Shown: positions 61,983-64,000 of the stretch, piece after piece
Layout of the letters: each line of letters begins with the position of its first letter
Position numbering within the stretch: the first letter of the stretch is position 1
From: Acidobacterium sp. S8
GTDB lineage: Bacteria > Acidobacteriota > Terriglobia > Terriglobales > Acidobacteriaceae
Assembly (NCBI RefSeq): GCF_009765985.1
Contig: NZ_LMUM01000037.1
Coordinates: forward strand, 8,113 to 72,112
Direction of reading: 5' to 3'
DNA length: 64,000 nucleotides
Translations under genes and position numbers: made by a program
The notes under the pieces: generated by a model
The model's input: only the letters and a program-made list of their open reading frames with translations
Told to the model about the DNA's origin: nothing
The model's database searches: none

Positions 61983-62189
61983 ACGAATCTCCTTTCAGTG
62001 CATGCCTGGAGTCCGCACGAATCAGGCTGAAAGAAGGTTCGCGACCTTCAGTTGTGAAACTCGTTGGGTGGGCAGAGCCCTTTCCGCGGACTGGATGCGC
62101 CCCGAGCGCTGCTCTTCTCTTATCACAGCGGTGCAAGGGAGGGCAATGAAGTGTCAGGAAACGTCGAATTTGTTTATCCTGAGAGGGCT

Positions 62190-62828
62190 ATGTCATTCTC
62201 GTTACCTTCGCTTTATCCCATTCTGGATGCCTCTCTGCTGCCTTCCTTTGAACGCGGTGTCTATCTGGTACACACTGTGACTGAACTGGAGATGGCAGGC
62301 GTTACGTTGCTGCAATATCGCAATAAGCAGGGCAGCGATGACGAGATTCTTATCGATGCAGACAGGATGAGGAAGGCTGCCACGAGCGCGGTCACGCTTA
62401 TCATGAATGATCATCCGGAGCTTGCCGTACGTGCGAATTTCGATGGCGTCCATGTGGGGCAGGACGATGAATCTGTTGCCGAAGCTCGAAGGATTGTTGG
62501 CCCGAACCGGATGGTTGGAATCTCGACCCACAACCTTGAGCAGGTAGCGGCCGCCGATGCGCTCCCTGTGGACTATCTTGCGATCGGGCCAGTATTTATG
62601 ACGACTTCCAAGCTGAATCCTGACGCGGTGGTGGGGCTGGACGGCGTGCGTGCGGCGCGCAGGCTGACGCGCAAGCCATTGGTTGCGATTGGCGGCATTA
62701 CGTTTGAGAATGCGTTTGAAGTGCTCGCGGCCGGGGCTGATTCGGTTGCTGTGATCTCAATGTTGTTTGGATCGGCAGAGGAACCGGCGAAGATCGCTCG
62801 GGAATTTCTTGCGATTGCTGGGCGATGA
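62190..62828 (+). CDS. thiE: thiamine-phosphate synthase
   Basis: The ATG at 62190, with GAGAGGG upstream, gives 212 residues, the normal ThiE length; a longer frame from 62064 has no support. The TIM barrel is recognisable: LYPILDASLLPSFERGVYLV, LLQYRNKQGSDDEILIDADR, TLIMNDHPELAVRANFDGVH (NDH), VHVGQDD, STHNLEQVAAADALPVDYLA, IGPVFMTTSK and KPLVAIGGIT. ThiE joins the thiazole and pyrimidine phosphates. No TPP riboswitch was recognised upstream. Confidence 0.92.
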   Translation: MSFSLPSLYPILDASLLPSFERGVYLVHTVTELEMAGVTLLQYRNKQGSDDEILIDADRMRKAATSAVTLIMNDHPELAVRANFDGVHVGQDDESVAEARRIVGPNRMVGISTHNLEQVAAADALPVDYLAIGPVFMTTSKLNPDAVVGLDGVRAARRLTRKPLVAIGGITFENAFEVLAAGADSVAVISMLFGSAEEPAKIAREFLAIAGR

Positions 62829-62901
62829 TGGCTGCGCTTTCCTGCCGTTTCGTAAAGTACGAAAGATGGGCCCCAGATTTCGACTCCCGGACATGCTGCT
62901 T

Positions 62902-63438
62902 TTACGGCGTTGCGGGCGCGTCCTTTGAAGTAAGACCTTTCCAATCTTTCACCAGGGCGCTGAGCGCATCGTCGAAATTGCGATCGTGAGTCTTCTGCAG
63001 ATTTGCACTTTCAATGGATTCGGTGAGCGTCCACAGGATGTAGTGCGTGGCGCGGTCGAAGATGGTCAGGCGCAGCATAGGCAGCGGGTCAGACGATCCT
63101 TTTGTCTTGTCGGCATCTTTAGGACCACTGGGCGCGACGAGCTGCAGCTGCACAACGAGATCGGCCTCTGCCGGGTCGGCGACAAGCGTGAATTTCCCCG
63201 ATGATTGCAGCGCAGCATAGAACTGGTTATATGCGCGATCGGAGCTGCCGCTGAAAGGATGCGGGAAGAGTCCGCTGTCGGCTCCGGCATTGGATAGAAA
63301 AATCTTTTTGGCCGTATAAACTTTGGGTGGAAAAGGAGGGGCTTTCTCCGTTGACGCCTGCTGCGCTAGTACCATGGTTGCAGTGAGTAAGATGATACTG
63401 AGAATGGATGACCAAACTGCTTTTGTTTTATGAAGCAT
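62902..63438 (-). CDS. secreted hypothetical protein
   Basis: The ATG at 63438 follows GGGGAAAACC and exposes a signal peptide (AVWSSILSIILLTATMVLAQ); 178 residues. The mature part has KIFLSNAGADSGLFPHPFSG, FYAALQSSGKFTLVADPAEA and DLVVQLQLVAP, then LRLTIFDRATHYILWTLTES. This pattern is common in acidobacterial secreted proteins of unknown function. A longer frame exists upstream but would bury the signal. Confidence 0.75.
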   Translation of the reverse strand: MLHKTKAVWSSILSIILLTATMVLAQQASTEKAPPFPPKVYTAKKIFLSNAGADSGLFPHPFSGSSDRAYNQFYAALQSSGKFTLVADPAEADLVVQLQLVAPSGPKDADKTKGSSDPLPMLRLTIFDRATHYILWTLTESIESANLQKTHDRNFDDALSALVKDWKGLTSKDAPATP

Positions 63439-63686
63439 GATGGTTTTCCCCAGGTAGACAATATCCATACAGGTGGACGGCACAGAATAAAAAATGGTTT
63501 CGATTGTTAGGGAGTGCGCAGCCGTCTTCAAAAGCTAACAATCGCATTTCGGATTCTTAGAACGGCCGCAGTATCAAGTTTCGCGCGTGCTGGTACCAAA
63601 CTGACTACCGGTGCGCTGATGGAATGAAGCAAGCCCTTCCCAAAGTCATGGCGCAATTCGGAAATTTCCGGTAGAACAAACATCAA

Positions 63687-64000
63687 GTGACCACGAGCAC
63701 CCGACCTTCTCCAATACAAACGAACGCAGACAGCCCGCATCTGGTGCAACGGCTGGGGCTGTTCAGCTCGACGGCAATTGTCATCGGCTCGATGATTGGC
63801 TCGGGCATTTTTATCGTTCCGGCGGAGATTGGTCGCGGTGTGGGTTCGCCCGCGCTGCTGATTGGCGCCTGGCTGGTGACAGCAGTCATGACGATCATCG
63901 GCGCACTCAGTTATGGCGAGCTGGCGGCGATGATGCCCAAAGCAGGCGGACAATATGTTTATCTGAGAGAAGCCCTGGGCCCCCTGTGGGGCTTTCTTTT
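63687..64000 (+). CDS. amino acid permease (APC family), N-terminal part
   Basis: A GTG at 63687 starts a frame that runs off the window after about 104 codons. After a polar leader it reads RLGLFSSTAIVIGSMIGSGI, the conserved first transmembrane segment of APC-family transporters, then AEIGRGVGSPALLIGAWLVT and LSYGELAAMMPKAGGQYVYL, the family substrate/cation-binding region. It is expected to be an inner-membrane amino-acid importer. Confidence 0.85.
   Translation, partial: MTTSTRPSPIQTNADSPHLVQRLGLFSSTAIVIGSMIGSGIFIVPAEIGRGVGSPALLIGAWLVTAVMTIIGALSYGELAAMMPKAGGQYVYLREALGPLWGFL

Noticed and set aside
61983-62189. TPP riboswitch upstream of thiE
   Set aside because: The conserved CTGAGA and CCTGATCTGGATAATGCC-type boxes were not found on either strand.

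Overview
The window reads like chromosome from an Acidobacteriota member of the Terriglobia/Acidobacteriaceae type. This is an inference from protein style and neighbourhood: a secretin carrying a C-terminal cohesin-like domain followed by pseudopilins, the pepP-accB-accC cluster, a DUF2393-like protein and many Ala/Pro/Gln-rich secreted proteins. No rRNA or 16S-type marker is present to confirm it. Two integrated elements sit in tandem at one tRNA-Ala(GGC) gene (41053-41128, minus strand), followed by ordinary chromosome.

Region 1 (1-24063) is an integrative conjugative element or its remnant. A long minus-strand gene train encodes a type IV secretion system: trbC/virB2, trbD/virB3, trbE/virB4, trbG/virB9, trbI/virB10, a 48-residue VirB7-like lipoprotein, trbJ/virB5, trbL/virB6, a virB8/trbF-like gene, then a receiver-like protein, a Dcm-type cytosine methyltransferase, three tandem ssb genes, two winged-helix proteins, an RHH-like protein, traG/virD4 and trbB/virB11. 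Many neighbours overlap by ATGA or GTGA. A beta-class DNA methyltransferase, an excisionase and a tyrosine integrase lie at the right end. Three genes are broken: trbE by an in-frame TAG, one ssb by a frameshift, another ssb by a TGA replacing a conserved Trp codon. No relaxase gene was recognised. Two non-coding elements tie the region together. A palindromic promoter/operator of about 40 bp occurs in opposite orientation before the T4SS operon and before xis-int. A duplicated hairpin leader lies 92-94 nt before ssb and before the methyltransferase gene.

Region 2 (24019-41097) is a second island of about 17 kb, bounded by a 45-bp exact direct repeat of the tRNA 3' end (63 bp with flanks) and by matching subterminal repeats. 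Its cargo looks defence-related: a small Ntn-hydrolase-like protein coupled to a 701-residue reverse transcriptase and followed by a highly structured non-coding stretch; a serine recombinase-ParB-ParB operon; a PUA-like/HNH nuclease; a PLD-DEAH helicase of about 1040 residues; and an ATPase with a DUF4143-like C-terminus. An RHH gene at the left end has a truncated copy inside the island. Its own xis-int pair lies next to the tRNA.

Region 3 (41129-64000) is core chromosome: an OmpA-like protein, a DnaC-like loader, a multicopper oxidase/tri-haem cytochrome/PQQ-propeller cluster, a sugar oxidoreductase and TIM-barrel pair, smpB, a secretin with two pseudopilins, engB, an M24 peptidase, accB-accC, an ankyrin protein, thiE and the start of an amino-acid permease.
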